A stretch of DNA of 64,000 nucleotides, taken from JBALVT01 sp965262875. Lineage in GTDB: Bacteria; Pseudomonadota; Gammaproteobacteria; Pseudomonadales; Halieaceae. The position numbers and the translations under genes were made by a program. The stretch lies in NCBI GenBank assembly GCA_965262875.1, contig OZ253569.1:3410001-3474000 (forward strand), read 5' to 3'. The notes under the pieces were generated by a model that was not told the DNA's origin, searched no databases, and saw only the letters and a list, made by a program, of their open reading frames with translations. Below are positions 16,502-26,146 of the stretch, piece by piece (the first letter of the stretch is position 1; the number at the start of each line of letters is the position of its first letter).

Positions 16502-16530
16502 TTGACATCAGAGACCTCTGCCTTTTATAT
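16502..16530 (+). promoter_or_regulatory. Predicted sigma70 promoter upstream of the MscS-family gene
   Basis: A consensus -35 TTGACA at 16502-16507 and a -10 TTATAT at 16525-16530 (17-bp spacer; TATATA one base later gives 18) lie about 110 bp before the channel gene. This is one of the best promoter matches in the window. Confidence 0.6.
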
Positions 16531-16561
16531 ACCGGTTCTACGCTAACGACTAAGGCCCAAA

Positions 16562-16642
16562 ATGAAAAATATGTCTAAAAACAGCCGAATTGGGCTGATC
16601 TATCGGTGCATCATTGCGTGTATTAGCAGGCGTAGTTCGTGA
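16562..16642 (+). CDS. Possible 26-residue leader peptide overlapping the MscS-family start
   Basis: A short frame begins at ATG 16562 with an AAGG site 6 nt upstream. It encodes 26 residues rich in Lys, Arg and Ser, with two Cys (MKNMSKNSRIGLIYRCII...). It stops at TGA 16640-16642, which overlaps the GTG start of the channel gene (GTGA). Its position behind the predicted promoter and the coupled stop/start suggest a translated leader or translational coupling. No family is recognisable, and it may be chance. Confidence 0.35.
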   Translation: MKNMSKNSRIGLIYRCIIACISRRSS

Positions 16643-17715
16643 CAGATTGGATTGAACAAGCGCTCACGGCCGAAGGACTGGTGCTGCAGCTCCCCGTGCT
16701 GCTCCTTTTAGGTGTAGTAGCTCACTTTTTATTGGGTTTTTTGGTGAGGCGATTGCACGTCGCTGCGGTGAAGAGTGTTCAGCGTTGGGATGACGTTTTA
16801 ATCACAGCCCTGGAAGTTCCGATTCGCGCCGTGTTATGGATTGTAGTTGGCTATCTGGCGCTTGAACTTGTTGCGGTGGCGGAGGGCTTCAGGGTGTGGT
16901 TTCGCCAGGCTTACGATACGGCGTTGGTTCTGCTACTGGCCTGGTTTGTTCTGCGACTGATTCGCGGGGTTGAAGCCGAATTGCTCCGTGTGGAACGGGG
17001 CAAAACGCAGTCTACCGATATAGCCTCGGTGCACGCCACCGCACAGCTATTGCGGATTATGTTGTGGGTACTCGCCGGTTTAATGGTGTTGCAGACACTG
17101 GGGATTTCCATATCCGGGCTGCTGGCTTTTGGCGGCATCGGCGGCATCGCGGTGGGTTTTGCCGCAAAAGATATGCTATCTAACTTCTTCGGTGGCTTGA
17201 GTATTTACATGGACCGTCCGTTCACCAAAGGCGATTGGATACGCTCACCAGATCGGGAGATTGAAGGTACGGTTGAGGATATTGGCTGGCGCTTGACCCG
17301 CATAAGAACCTTTAGTCAGCGCCCCCTGTACGTTCCCAATGGGGTCTTTAGCCAGGTTGCTCTGGAAAATCCCTCACGCATGCGCAACCGCCAGATCCAC
17401 GAGACTATTGGGCTGCGTTATGAGGATGCGGGATCTATGGCCAAGATTGTAGACGAGGTTAAAACAATGCTGGAACAACACCCGGAGATTGATCTGTCCA
17501 GAACCTTGATCGTTAACTTTGTGAACTTCGGTCCGTCTTCATTGGACTTCTTTATTTACACCTTTACCAAAACAACCAACTGGGTCGCTTTTCACCAGAT
17601 AAAACAGGAAATTATGCTAAAAGTGCTCGATATAATTAAAGACAATAATGCGGACATCGCGTTTCCCACACAAACTCTGCAGCTTAGCCAAGTCGACCCG
17701 GAGCCAGGACTATGA
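16639..17715 (+). CDS. Mechanosensitive ion channel family protein (MscS type)
   Basis: The 358-residue protein starts at GTG 16639. It has several N-terminal membrane segments (about 18-38, 60-85, 95-112 and 138-160) and an MscS pore helix rich in Gly/Ala (GGIGGIAVGFAAKDMLSNFFGG). The beta domain follows (DRPFTKGDWIRSPDREIEGTVEDIGWR, in two parts) with a mixed alpha/beta C terminus. Such channels release solutes on hypo-osmotic shock. The stop overlaps the mtnP start by ATGA, so the two genes share a transcript. Confidence 0.92.
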   Translation: MTDWIEQALTAEGLVLQLPVLLLLGVVAHFLLGFLVRRLHVAAVKSVQRWDDVLITALEVPIRAVLWIVVGYLALELVAVAEGFRVWFRQAYDTALVLLLAWFVLRLIRGVEAELLRVERGKTQSTDIASVHATAQLLRIMLWVLAGLMVLQTLGISISGLLAFGGIGGIAVGFAAKDMLSNFFGGLSIYMDRPFTKGDWIRSPDREIEGTVEDIGWRLTRIRTFSQRPLYVPNGVFSQVALENPSRMRNRQIHETIGLRYEDAGSMAKIVDEVKTMLEQHPEIDLSRTLIVNFVNFGPSSLDFFIYTFTKTTNWVAFHQIKQEIMLKVLDIIKDNNADIAFPTQTLQLSQVDPEPGL

Positions 17716-18461
17716 ATCGTATTGCGATAGTAGGTGGAACCGGCATCAGCGATTTCGAAGGTCTGGAGTTGTTGCGAGAACACAATCCCGGGACTGAATA
17801 TGGCTACGCCTCCAGGCCGGTCCAAGAGGGAAAGCTCGGCGATAACAGCGTGTACTTTTTGCAACGTCACGGCAGCCCTAAAACCATTCCACCTCACCTG
17901 ATTAATTATCGAGCTAATCTGGCGGCCTTAAAGAGCCTGGGTGTTACTGATGTAATCGCCATCAATGCCGTTGGCGGTATCTCACCCGATATGCAGCCGG
18001 GGCGTCTGGTTTTCCCGGATCAGATTATTGATTACACCTGGGGGCGTGAGCACACCGTTGATGAAGATGCTTCAGGTGAATTGATGCACATCGACTTTTC
18101 CGATCCCTACAATGTAAACGTGCGAGAGGGTCTGCTCAAAGTAGCTCGGAAACTCGACATCCCCCATGTTGCAAGCGCTGTTCACGGAGTCACTCAGGGC
18201 CCCCGTCTGGAATCGGCAGCGGAGGTTAAGCGCATGACGAATGATGGTTGCGATATTGTCGGCATGACCGGAATGCCCGAAGCGTCATTGGCCATGGAAA
18301 TGGGGCTGCGATACGCAGCTGTTTGCATGGTGGTGAATCCCGCCGCGGGATTGGGCGATGAACCGCTGACCTTGGATATGATGCGCGCTATTTTGAAACG
18401 CGAAGCCGCTGTGGTGGGTTCAGTGCTGCACCGTTACACGCTGGATTATTACAGCGGCTGA
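17712..18461 (+). CDS. S-methyl-5'-thioinosine phosphorylase (MTAP/MTIP family)
   Basis: The 249-residue protein has the methylthioadenosine/purine phosphorylase fold. It shows an N-terminal phosphate-binding loop (IVGGTGISDFEGL), the FLQRHGSPKTIPPHLINYRAN segment and a substrate-binding part (GMTGMPEASLAMEMGL). The Pseudomonas orthologue at the same position works on methylthioinosine made from methylthioadenosine by deamination, in polyamine/methionine salvage. Whether this enzyme prefers thioinosine or thioadenosine cannot be read with certainty. Its ATG overlaps the channel gene stop, and its end is convergent with csiV. Confidence 0.88.
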   Translation: MNRIAIVGGTGISDFEGLELLREHNPGTEYGYASRPVQEGKLGDNSVYFLQRHGSPKTIPPHLINYRANLAALKSLGVTDVIAINAVGGISPDMQPGRLVFPDQIIDYTWGREHTVDEDASGELMHIDFSDPYNVNVREGLLKVARKLDIPHVASAVHGVTQGPRLESAAEVKRMTNDGCDIVGMTGMPEASLAMEMGLRYAAVCMVVNPAAGLGDEPLTLDMMRAILKREAAVVGSVLHRYTLDYYSG

Positions 18462-19438
18462 TTCGGGTCGAGGCCAAATTCTTCAATGGCCATGGCTTCG
18501 AGTTGCTCTTGCGTAATCGGCGTTATGAGAACGATAACGCCCATCATTGGATGATCAATATAGTGCACTTCTTTGCTTCGCATTTTGCGCTTTTGCTGTA
18601 GGAGGACAGCATGCCTCCATGGGTAAGTAGGCCCCATTTCTAAAGGGGCCTGGGGCTCGAAGGAAAATGGCTGTTCTGATTTCACAACCGCAACGCTTTC
18701 TATAGATTCTACGCCGCTCTCAATAGGGGGCTCGTCGTCGGACGCTTCGTCAGACTCTGCATCGGTGGCAGGGGCTGGCCCGAGGGGCGCAGGGGGCATT
18801 TGCCAATCGCCGGGTATGTAACTGCCCGTAGTATTGACCCAAAAATTGGTTTCCAAATGGAGATAGCGCGCCAGATACAGCGTGATGCTGCCCTGTAGCT
18901 TAGGCCATTCCTCAAGATATCCGGATTGGTCCAGAATTATCGGAAGCGTGCGTTCATCTGAAACCACAGGCTGATTCCAGCTTTCGTGGAAGAGTATTTC
19001 GTAGCGCCCTGACTGCTGCATGCGCCGAGCTCGTTGCGCAAATTCCCATTTGTCTCCGGGCAGACGTACAAATGGCGTCGGCAGTAGTTCTGGTTGCACC
19101 AGCGAAAACTGATTCGGGTCCAGCGCTTGATCGGTCGATGGCTCAATCTCTTCTACGGTTGTTGCGATCTGTTCCGATGCTGTCAGCGAATCCTCAATTG
19201 TTTCTTGCTGTCCTGGGTACTGCAAGAAACGATACTTCAGGGGGTATTTAAGCTCCGGTAATGACTCCCAAGCCTCCGCAGTTGCGGCGGAGGCGGAAGG
19301 TCGGCTAAAGATGATCAGCTCCACGTTGTACCAACGGTCTTTCTCGGGTTCTTTTTCAGGGGGTTGGGCGACGCTGTTTGTGGCCACTGCGAGTAAAACT
19401 AAAGCGGGTAGCGCAATAGGATGTCTAAAGAATTTCAT
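18449..19438 (-). CDS. CsiV family periplasmic protein
   Basis: The 329-residue protein has a clear signal peptide (MKFFRHPIALPALVLLAVAT, probable cleavage after SVAQ near residue 25). A conserved domain starts with WYNVELIIFSR and contains the FVRLPGDKWEFAQRARRM region. An acidic Glu/Ser-rich linker (about 215-240) precedes the last part. The layout fits the CsiV family, a Vibrio periplasmic protein linked to peptidoglycan. It sits between mtnP and mfd, as in Pseudomonas. Its start overlaps the mfd stop by one base, so it is translated from the mfd transcript. Confidence 0.82.
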   Translation of the reverse strand: MKFFRHPIALPALVLLAVATNSVAQPPEKEPEKDRWYNVELIIFSRPSASAATAEAWESLPELKYPLKYRFLQYPGQQETIEDSLTASEQIATTVEEIEPSTDQALDPNQFSLVQPELLPTPFVRLPGDKWEFAQRARRMQQSGRYEILFHESWNQPVVSDERTLPIILDQSGYLEEWPKLQGSITLYLARYLHLETNFWVNTTGSYIPGDWQMPPAPLGPAPATDAESDEASDDEPPIESGVESIESVAVVKSEQPFSFEPQAPLEMGPTYPWRHAVLLQQKRKMRSKEVHYIDHPMMGVIVLITPITQEQLEAMAIEEFGLDPNQPL

Positions 19439-22400
19439 CAGGCAGTCTCTTGTGTCGCATCACTTGCAAACTTCTCCAATAAGTCCTCGATAAACGGCTC
19501 CCTATCTTCCGGCTCGGACAAATTGGACTCAAAGCGCAGGCGAGTTGCGCCGGCTAGCTTGTAGGCTTGAGGTTCGGATTGAACCAGCTTTACCAGGCTC
19601 AGCGGATTCACTCGCGTAGAGTCTTTGAAATCAATATTACCACCACGGGGGCCCACCTCAATGCCTGCTATACCCAGGCTATCTGCTTTTATTCTCAGAG
19701 AGCCTGTGACAAAGAGATTTTTCGCCTGGACAGGCAGTAGTCCAAAGCGGTCGATCATCTCCACCTGAATTTCCCGCAGCTCATTGTTGGAAGCGGCGGC
19801 GGAAATTCTCTTGTAAAGCACCAGACGGGTATTGATATCCGGGAGGTAATCGTCGGGTATCAGAGCAGGGATATGTAAATTCACCTCGGTGCCAGCATCA
19901 ATTGGCCCATCGACATTGGGGATATCGCCACGCCTCAATGCCGCGACAGCTCGCTCTAGCATCTCCATATACAGTGCAAACCCCACGCTGTGAATCTGCC
20001 CGCTTTGTGCGTCGCCCAGCAGCTCTCCCGCGCCTCTAATTTCCAGATCGTGGGTGGCCAGCAAGTAGCCGGCTCCCAGGTCTCCAGCCGCTTCAATGGC
20101 CTCCAGGCGTTTCTCAGCGTCCCGGGTCATGGCGGAGCGGGGCGGGCAGAGTAGATAGGCGTAAGCCTGGTGGTGAGACCGTCCCACACGGCCACGCAAT
20201 TGATGCAACTGTGCTAAACCAAACTTATCCGCTCGTTCAATGATGATGGTGTTGGCGTTGGGAATGTCGATGCCGGTCTCGATGATCGTGGTGCACAGCA
20301 AAATGTGGTGCTTCTGGTGATAGAAGGTCGTCATCACCTGTTCCATTTCAGCCTCGCGCATTTGCCCGTGGGCTACGCCTATACTCAACTGCGGCAACAA
20401 CTCCCTAAGCTTGCGCGCCGTTTCCTCAATGGTTTTGACCTCGTTGTGCAAATAAAATACCTGCCCCCCGCGCAGAGTCTCTCGCAATACCGCTTCTTTT
20501 ATAAGGGCGATATTGTGCTCGCGAACGAAGGTCTTGATGGACAACCGCTTGGCGGGCGGGGTTGCGATTATTGATAGATCTCGCATACCACCGAGTGCCA
20601 TATTCAGGGTTCTGGGAATTGGCGTTGCGGTCAGGGTGAGAATATCCACCTCGGTTCTCATCGCCTTGATCGCTTCTTTTTGCTTCACGCCAAATCGGTG
20701 TTCCTCGTCGATGATAAGCAGGCCCAGGTCGTGATACTTGAAATCGTTTTGCAATAATTTGTGAGTTCCCACCAGAATATCGGTTTTTCCCGAGGCCACT
20801 CTGCTGGTAATTTCTTTGAGCTCTGCGCCGGTCTTAAATCTCGAAACCACTTCAATCGTCACCGGCCAGTCGGCAAACCTGTCGGTAAATGAACCATAGT
20901 GTTGTTGAGCCAGTAGCGTCGTGGGAACTAGTACCGCTACCTGTTTGCCATTCTGAGTGGCGACAAAAGCAGCTCTCATTGCCACTTCGGTTTTCCCAAA
21001 ACCGACATCTCCACAAATCAGGCGATCCATCACACCTGGGTTGCACATATCGTCGAGCACCGCTTTGATCGCAACTTCCTGATCCGGTGTTTCCTCAAAG
21101 GGAAAGGCACTGGCGAATCGATCGTAGTCCAGTGCTTCGCTGACGAAGGAGAAACCCTCGCGAGTTTCCCGCCGCGCGTAGACTTCGAGCAGTTGAGCGG
21201 CCACGTCAATGGCTTTTTCACTGGCCTTGCGCCTGGCCTTGGCCCATTGGTCCGATCCCAGGCGGTGTAGAGGCGCTGATTCGGGGTCACTGCCGGAGTA
21301 GCGGCTAATAAGGTGAAGGGATGCGACGGGTACGTAGAGCTTCGCCTTGTCGGCGTATTCCAGTGTTAGAAATTCGGCTTCAGTCTCATCGACATCCAGA
21401 GTTTGCAAACCAATATAACGGCCCACGCCGTGTTCAATATGAACAACCGGCCCACCCTCGCGCAGTTCATTGATGTTGCGAAAACTATTTTCAATCGCTT
21501 TTGCGCCGGTGGCTTTGCGTCTGCGGCGCTGTGCCACTCGATTGCCAAATAGCTGAGCTTCGCACACCAGCGTAGGTTCGTCGGGTCCCAGATACATGCC
21601 GCGGTCGATGGGAGCCGTGGCAATCGCGAAATCGAGTTGGGAGCTTGCGAAGGCCTGCCAGTTGTCCACCGGTGTCGGGCGCAGATTGTCCTTGGCGAGG
21701 GACTCCAGGAGTATCTCTCGTCGCCCGGCAGATTCGGCGCAAAGTAATACGGGAGCGTTGTGCGTTTGCAGGAACACTGCAAGTTGTTCAGTAGCGGCTT
21801 TTCCACGATCACTGGGCGTGAGATCAGGCGGTGGCAGGCTCCCAACCTGTTGGTGAACGGGTGCATCCGGGTTGTGGCGCAATTCGAGGATCGAACGTTT
21901 GCCCAATTCCTGATAGAGCTCTTCTACGGGTATAAAGCACCGCACCGGGGGTAACAGGGGTCTTCTGGGGTCAATCCCATATTCCTCGTGACGTGTTTTA
22001 GCCTCATCCCAAAACCGCTGTGCCGCACTGTGATGGTCACCGGTGGCAACAATGGCGGCGTTTTCTGGAAGATAGTCGAATAAGCTGTCACAGCGATCAA
22101 AGAACAGGGGTAGGTAGTACTCAGCTCCGCCAATAGCTCGCCCGGCACTTACTTCGGAGTACATGGGGCAGGCATCGTTGTCGACATCAAAGCTGTCATA
22201 CCAATTGTGCTGAAAGCGCCGCACGGCCTTGGGGTCCAAGGGAAACTCCCGGGCCGGAAGCATGTTGATGCCATCGACTTTGGCTACGGTGCGCTGGGTC
22301 TCGGGATCGAAGGTTCTGAGGCTATCCACTTCGTCGTCCAGCAGGTCAATCCGGTAGGGGTAATTACTGCCCATCGGGAAAATGTCGAACAGCGATCCGC

Positions 22401-22920
22401 GCAGGGCAAATTCTCCCCGCTCAAAAACCGTTTCCACATTCCGATACCCATTGCGCTCCAGATTTCGGCGAAAGCTGTCGATGTCTACAGTCTGGCCCTT
22501 CTTCAGGACCAGGCTTGACCCGGCGATGAATTCAGTCGGAGCAAGCCTGTGCATCAATGTGGAGATGGGCACGATGAGAATGCCGGTCTCCACCGTTGGC
22601 AGCTTGTACAGTGTGGCTAATCGCTCTGAAATAATGTCCTGGTGGGGTGAGAAGTTGTCGTAGGGCAGGATCTCCCAATCGGGAAAGGCCAACACACTCG
22701 CAGGACCGTCCAGGAAAAAAGGCAGTTCTCGCTCCAGGGTCAATGCGCTAGTGGTATCGGCTGTAATCACAACCAACAGACGACCGGGTACAGCCAGTTC
22801 AGCAATACAACGAGACTCGGCACTCCCGTAAAAGGGCCCCAGGGCGGTGCGGGTGGCTTTGGTGTGGGGCCAGGGGGTTTGCTCGACCAGATCGAGGAAC
22901 ATTGGTTCGGATTGACTCAA
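19438..22920 (-). CDS. mfd: Transcription-repair coupling factor Mfd
   Basis: The 1160-residue protein has full Mfd architecture. The UvrB-like N-terminal domains come first. The RNA polymerase-interacting domain is visible around HIEHGVGRYIGLQTL. The RecG-like motor domain has Walker A GDVGFGKTEVAMRA and Walker B LLIIDEEHRFGV. Helicase motifs ATPIPRTLNMALGGMRDLS and GRVGRSHHQAYAYLL follow, and then a C-terminal TRCF domain. Mfd removes stalled RNA polymerase and recruits UvrA. It is transcribed with csiV and diverges from gap. Confidence 0.98.
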   Translation of the reverse strand: MSQSEPMFLDLVEQTPWPHTKATRTALGPFYGSAESRCIAELAVPGRLLVVITADTTSALTLERELPFFLDGPASVLAFPDWEILPYDNFSPHQDIISERLATLYKLPTVETGILIVPISTLMHRLAPTEFIAGSSLVLKKGQTVDIDSFRRNLERNGYRNVETVFERGEFALRGSLFDIFPMGSNYPYRIDLLDDEVDSLRTFDPETQRTVAKVDGINMLPAREFPLDPKAVRRFQHNWYDSFDVDNDACPMYSEVSAGRAIGGAEYYLPLFFDRCDSLFDYLPENAAIVATGDHHSAAQRFWDEAKTRHEEYGIDPRRPLLPPVRCFIPVEELYQELGKRSILELRHNPDAPVHQQVGSLPPPDLTPSDRGKAATEQLAVFLQTHNAPVLLCAESAGRREILLESLAKDNLRPTPVDNWQAFASSQLDFAIATAPIDRGMYLGPDEPTLVCEAQLFGNRVAQRRRRKATGAKAIENSFRNINELREGGPVVHIEHGVGRYIGLQTLDVDETEAEFLTLEYADKAKLYVPVASLHLISRYSGSDPESAPLHRLGSDQWAKARRKASEKAIDVAAQLLEVYARRETREGFSFVSEALDYDRFASAFPFEETPDQEVAIKAVLDDMCNPGVMDRLICGDVGFGKTEVAMRAAFVATQNGKQVAVLVPTTLLAQQHYGSFTDRFADWPVTIEVVSRFKTGAELKEITSRVASGKTDILVGTHKLLQNDFKYHDLGLLIIDEEHRFGVKQKEAIKAMRTEVDILTLTATPIPRTLNMALGGMRDLSIIATPPAKRLSIKTFVREHNIALIKEAVLRETLRGGQVFYLHNEVKTIEETARKLRELLPQLSIGVAHGQMREAEMEQVMTTFYHQKHHILLCTTIIETGIDIPNANTIIIERADKFGLAQLHQLRGRVGRSHHQAYAYLLCPPRSAMTRDAEKRLEAIEAAGDLGAGYLLATHDLEIRGAGELLGDAQSGQIHSVGFALYMEMLERAVAALRRGDIPNVDGPIDAGTEVNLHIPALIPDDYLPDINTRLVLYKRISAAASNNELREIQVEMIDRFGLLPVQAKNLFVTGSLRIKADSLGIAGIEVGPRGGNIDFKDSTRVNPLSLVKLVQSEPQAYKLAGATRLRFESNLSEPEDREPFIEDLLEKFASDATQETA

Positions 22921-23010
22921 ATAGCGCTAGATACGGGGGCGCTATTGTAGGGTAAGGCCGCAGTAGGCTCCAGTGGCTTGGATCATCCAAGACTGGGAAT
23001 TTGGCGCATA

Positions 23011-23024
23011 CCGGCTTGCGCCGG
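23011..23024. repeat. REP-like hairpin in the mfd-gap spacer
   Basis: The perfect inverted repeat CCGGC-TTGC-GCCGG sits in the 168-bp spacer between divergent mfd and gap, flanked by ATA on one side and AAT on the other. Hairpins of this type (GCCGGAAT-ended) are common dispersed intergenic repeats in gammaproteobacteria. No second copy was seen in this window. Confidence 0.45.
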
Positions 23025-23088
23025 AATCCCCATACGCAGATAATAGCCGCGCCGACTCTGGCCCTCACTCAAACACAGGAATCTGAAA

Positions 23089-24558
23089 GTGACAGAACGC
23101 AAGCGAGCGCGACCACAGGATTACTTTAGCGACTGGAAGGAGCGTGAGGCTCTGGCGGAGGCGATGATTCCTCAGGTCGGTCGATTGGCCCGTGAGAACA
23201 ACGTGAAGTGCTATGTTTACGGCAAATCCCTGGTCAACCGATCCGTTTTGGAGATCATGAAGGATCACCGCTACGTTCGCCAGGTTGAAGAAAACGAGCT
23301 GTCTGAATTTGAAACATCTCCGGTGCTTACCGCGCTTTCTGGCCTGGATCTGGGGCCGGCGCATATCGATGTAGGTAGGCTGGCAGTGCACTACTACGAT
23401 CAGGGAGCCGGTGAGGGTCTGTCAGTTGAGGAGTATGTGAAGTCCGAGTTGGGAGATCTGATTGGTGCCGCCGGAGAAAAGGATCACGAACCCAGAGACG
23501 TGATTCTCTATGGCTTTGGCCGTATCGGTCGCCTGATGGCGAGAATTTTGATTGAGAAAACCGACGGTGGTGCAGGTTTGCGATTGCGCGCCATTGTCGC
23601 CCGCAAGGGCAACGCTCCCAACGATCTTGTCAAACGCGCCAGCCTGCTGCGCAGAGATTCGGTTCACGGTGCCTTTGAAGGCACTATCCGGGTGGACGAG
23701 GAACGGCAGTCCTTTGTCGCCAACGGCAACGAGATCAAGGTCATCTACGCCGATTCACCCGATTCAATTGACTACACGGCCTATGGGATCGACAACGCCA
23801 TTGTCATCGACAACACGGGTGTGTGGCGCACCGAGGAAGCCCTGTCGGCCCACCTCAAGTCCAAAGGTGTCAGCAAGGTGGTCCTTACCGCTCCGGGCAA
23901 AGGCGATGTTAAGAACGTTGTGGCTGGTATTAACCATTCGATTATTGAGCCATCAGACACAGTCATTTCGGCAGCATCGTGTACGACCAATGCCATAGCA
24001 CCGCCCTTGAAGGCGCTGGATGATGAGTACTCAATTGTCTCGGGGCACGTTGAAACCGTACACGCCTATACCAACGACCAAAATCTCACCGACAATTACC
24101 ACAAAGCTAACCGTCGAGGTCGCAGCGCGCCTCTTAACATGGTGATAACAGAGACGGGGGCGGCTACGGCCGTGGGCAAAGTGCTGCCACAGTTTGTGGG
24201 CAAGCTCACTGGCAATGCGATCAGGGTACCCACACCCAACGTATCCATGGTTATCCTGAATCTAACCCTTGGTAGGCAGACCACTACCGAAGAACTCAAT
24301 GAATACATGCGCAAAGTGGCTTTACACTCACCACTTCGAAAGCAAATTGATTACTCAAACTCTCCGGAGGTGGTGTCTAGCGACTTTGTAGGGTCACGAC
24401 ACGCCTGTATTTTTGATGCCCAGGCGACCATTGTGAATGGCACTCAAGCGGTTGTTTACCTGTGGTATGACAACGAATTTGGTTATTCCTGTCAGGTTCA
24501 CCGTATTGTGGAACAAATGGCCGGTATCAAATACGTAAGCTACCCCCATGAGGCCTGA
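23089..24558 (+). CDS. gap: Glyceraldehyde-3-phosphate dehydrogenase, long form
   Basis: The start is GTG 23089 and the product is 489 residues, about 150 longer than standard GAPDH. The N-terminal extension of about 130 residues is characteristic of the Pseudomonas gene upstream of nqr. The NAD-binding core begins around LYGFGRIGRLMARIL, and the catalytic cysteine is C298 in SAASCTTNAIAPP. The C-terminal substrate part shows VHAYTNDQNLTDN and VYLWYDNEFGYS. It catalyses phosphorylative oxidation in glycolysis or its reverse. The gene is single and lies between mfd and nqr, as in Pseudomonas. Confidence 0.95.
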   Translation: MTERKRARPQDYFSDWKEREALAEAMIPQVGRLARENNVKCYVYGKSLVNRSVLEIMKDHRYVRQVEENELSEFETSPVLTALSGLDLGPAHIDVGRLAVHYYDQGAGEGLSVEEYVKSELGDLIGAAGEKDHEPRDVILYGFGRIGRLMARILIEKTDGGAGLRLRAIVARKGNAPNDLVKRASLLRRDSVHGAFEGTIRVDEERQSFVANGNEIKVIYADSPDSIDYTAYGIDNAIVIDNTGVWRTEEALSAHLKSKGVSKVVLTAPGKGDVKNVVAGINHSIIEPSDTVISAASCTTNAIAPPLKALDDEYSIVSGHVETVHAYTNDQNLTDNYHKANRRGRSAPLNMVITETGAATAVGKVLPQFVGKLTGNAIRVPTPNVSMVILNLTLGRQTTTEELNEYMRKVALHSPLRKQIDYSNSPEVVSSDFVGSRHACIFDAQATIVNGTQAVVYLWYDNEFGYSCQVHRIVEQMAGIKYVSYPHEA

Positions 24559-24642
24559 GCGCTGACTTTAGCCGGTGCTCGAAACTTGTTCAAAATCAAA
24601 CAATTGGTGCTCCCGTGGTAGCGTATAGGGGGGGCATTCCGC

Positions 24643-24648
24643 TATAAT
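24643..24648 (+). promoter_or_regulatory. Predicted -10 element of the nqr operon promoter
   Basis: A consensus TATAAT at 24643-24648 is followed by a GC-rich discriminator (GCGCGCGG). The -35 region is poor. The implied leader to nqrA is about 145 nt, with no recognisable riboswitch. The rest of the 241-bp gap-nqrA spacer shows nothing clear. Confidence 0.45.
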
Positions 24649-24799
24649 GCGCGCGGTTTGTTTACCCGTGACTTCCCAGGGCACCCTGTAGGGCACCCAC
24701 CGGCTTCAGCGGGGTCGTTTAGCGCTATCACGGCGATTAAAAAAATACAGATGGCATCTTGGGCTGTCCACTCAACCATTGAATTTGTAGGCAGATCGT

Positions 24800-26143
24800 A
24801 TGATCAAGATCAAACGGGGCATGGCAATCCCTATTCAGGGAGCTCCCCAACAAATTATCGAAGAGGCACCCCCGGCGCGCTCAGTTGCCTTGGTGGGGTT
24901 CGACTACGTTGGAATGAAGCCGACAATGGCTGTTCGCGAGGGCGATACGGTCAAGCTTGGTCAGGAATTGTTTGTCGATAAGAAAACCGAAGGTGTTAAG
25001 TACACGTCTCCTGCCAGTGGCAAGGTAACGGCAATCAATCGCGGTGCAAAGCGCGTGTTGCAGAGCGTGGTTATCGAGGTAGAGGGTGACGATTTTCAAG
25101 CGTTCAGCAGCTATGACGCCGCAGCGGCCCGAGCACTGGATGCCACGGTCATACGCGATCAACTGGTAGATAGTGGGCTGTGGACGGCACTGCGTACTCG
25201 CCCCTTCAGCAAAGTGCCCGCGCCGGATAGCGAGCCTGCAGCCATATTTGTCACCGCAATAGACACTCACCCTTTGGCAGCTGACCCAGCAATTGTAATT
25301 GCGCAGCAGCCAGAGGCGTTTGCCTTGGGTCTGGATCTTCTGGCCAAGCTAACATCGGGCTCTTTGCACGTCTGCGCAGCACCTGATTCACAGCTGCCAT
25401 CAGCACAGGCTTCAAACGCTCAGGTCGCTGAATTTTCTGGCTCTCACCCCGCGGGGTTGGCGGGTACGCATATCCATTTTCTAGAAGGTGCCAGTTCCGG
25501 TAAAACGCTCTGGACCATTGGCTACCAGGACGTGATAGCGGTGGGACGTTTGTTTTTGGATGGCAAACTATTTGTTGAGCGAGTTATTTCCCTGGGTGGC
25601 CCCCAGGTAGAGAATCCCCGTCTGCTGCGAAGCCGTCTGGGTGTCGATCTGCAAGCTTTGTGTGCAGGGCAATTACGCGAAGGTGAGACACGCATAATAT
25701 CCGGCTCTATTTTAGGTGGCCGTGGCGTACATGCCCCCACTGCCTACCTGGGCCGCTATCATCTGCAGGTCTCGGCCTTGCTCGAGGGGCGACACAGAGA
25801 ATTCCTGGGGTGGTTTTCACCCGGCGCAAAAAAACATTCTTCTCTAGCGATTTATCTGACCAGCCTGTTCGGTTCCAAACCACTTGCAATGACCACCAAT
25901 ACCAATGGCAGCGACCGGGCTATGGTTCCCGTGGGCACCTACGAAGCTGTCATGCCCATGGATATTCTTCCCACTCAATTGCTGCGCGCTTTAATTGTTG
26001 GTGATACCGAAATGGCGCAAGCGCTGGGCGCTCTGGAACTAGACGAAGAAGATCTGGCGCTGTGCACCTACGTGTGCCCAGGGAAATACGAATACGGGCC
26101 TATCCTGCGGGACAACCTGACGCGCATTGAGAAGGAGGGTTAG
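24800..26143 (+). CDS. nqrA: Na+-translocating NADH:quinone reductase subunit A
   Basis: The 447-residue protein is of standard NqrA length and starts MIKIKRGMAIPIQGAPQQ. It contains the RnfC-like N-terminal barrel and the C-terminal CTYVCPGKYEYGPILRDNL segment. NqrA is the cytoplasmic, quinone-associated peripheral subunit. It is the first gene of a complete nqrABCDEF operon and has only a 3-bp gap before nqrB. Confidence 0.97.
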   Translation: MIKIKRGMAIPIQGAPQQIIEEAPPARSVALVGFDYVGMKPTMAVREGDTVKLGQELFVDKKTEGVKYTSPASGKVTAINRGAKRVLQSVVIEVEGDDFQAFSSYDAAAARALDATVIRDQLVDSGLWTALRTRPFSKVPAPDSEPAAIFVTAIDTHPLAADPAIVIAQQPEAFALGLDLLAKLTSGSLHVCAAPDSQLPSAQASNAQVAEFSGSHPAGLAGTHIHFLEGASSGKTLWTIGYQDVIAVGRLFLDGKLFVERVISLGGPQVENPRLLRSRLGVDLQALCAGQLREGETRIISGSILGGRGVHAPTAYLGRYHLQVSALLEGRHREFLGWFSPGAKKHSSLAIYLTSLFGSKPLAMTTNTNGSDRAMVPVGTYEAVMPMDILPTQLLRALIVGDTEMAQALGALELDEEDLALCTYVCPGKYEYGPILRDNLTRIEKEG

Positions 26144-26146
26144 GCC

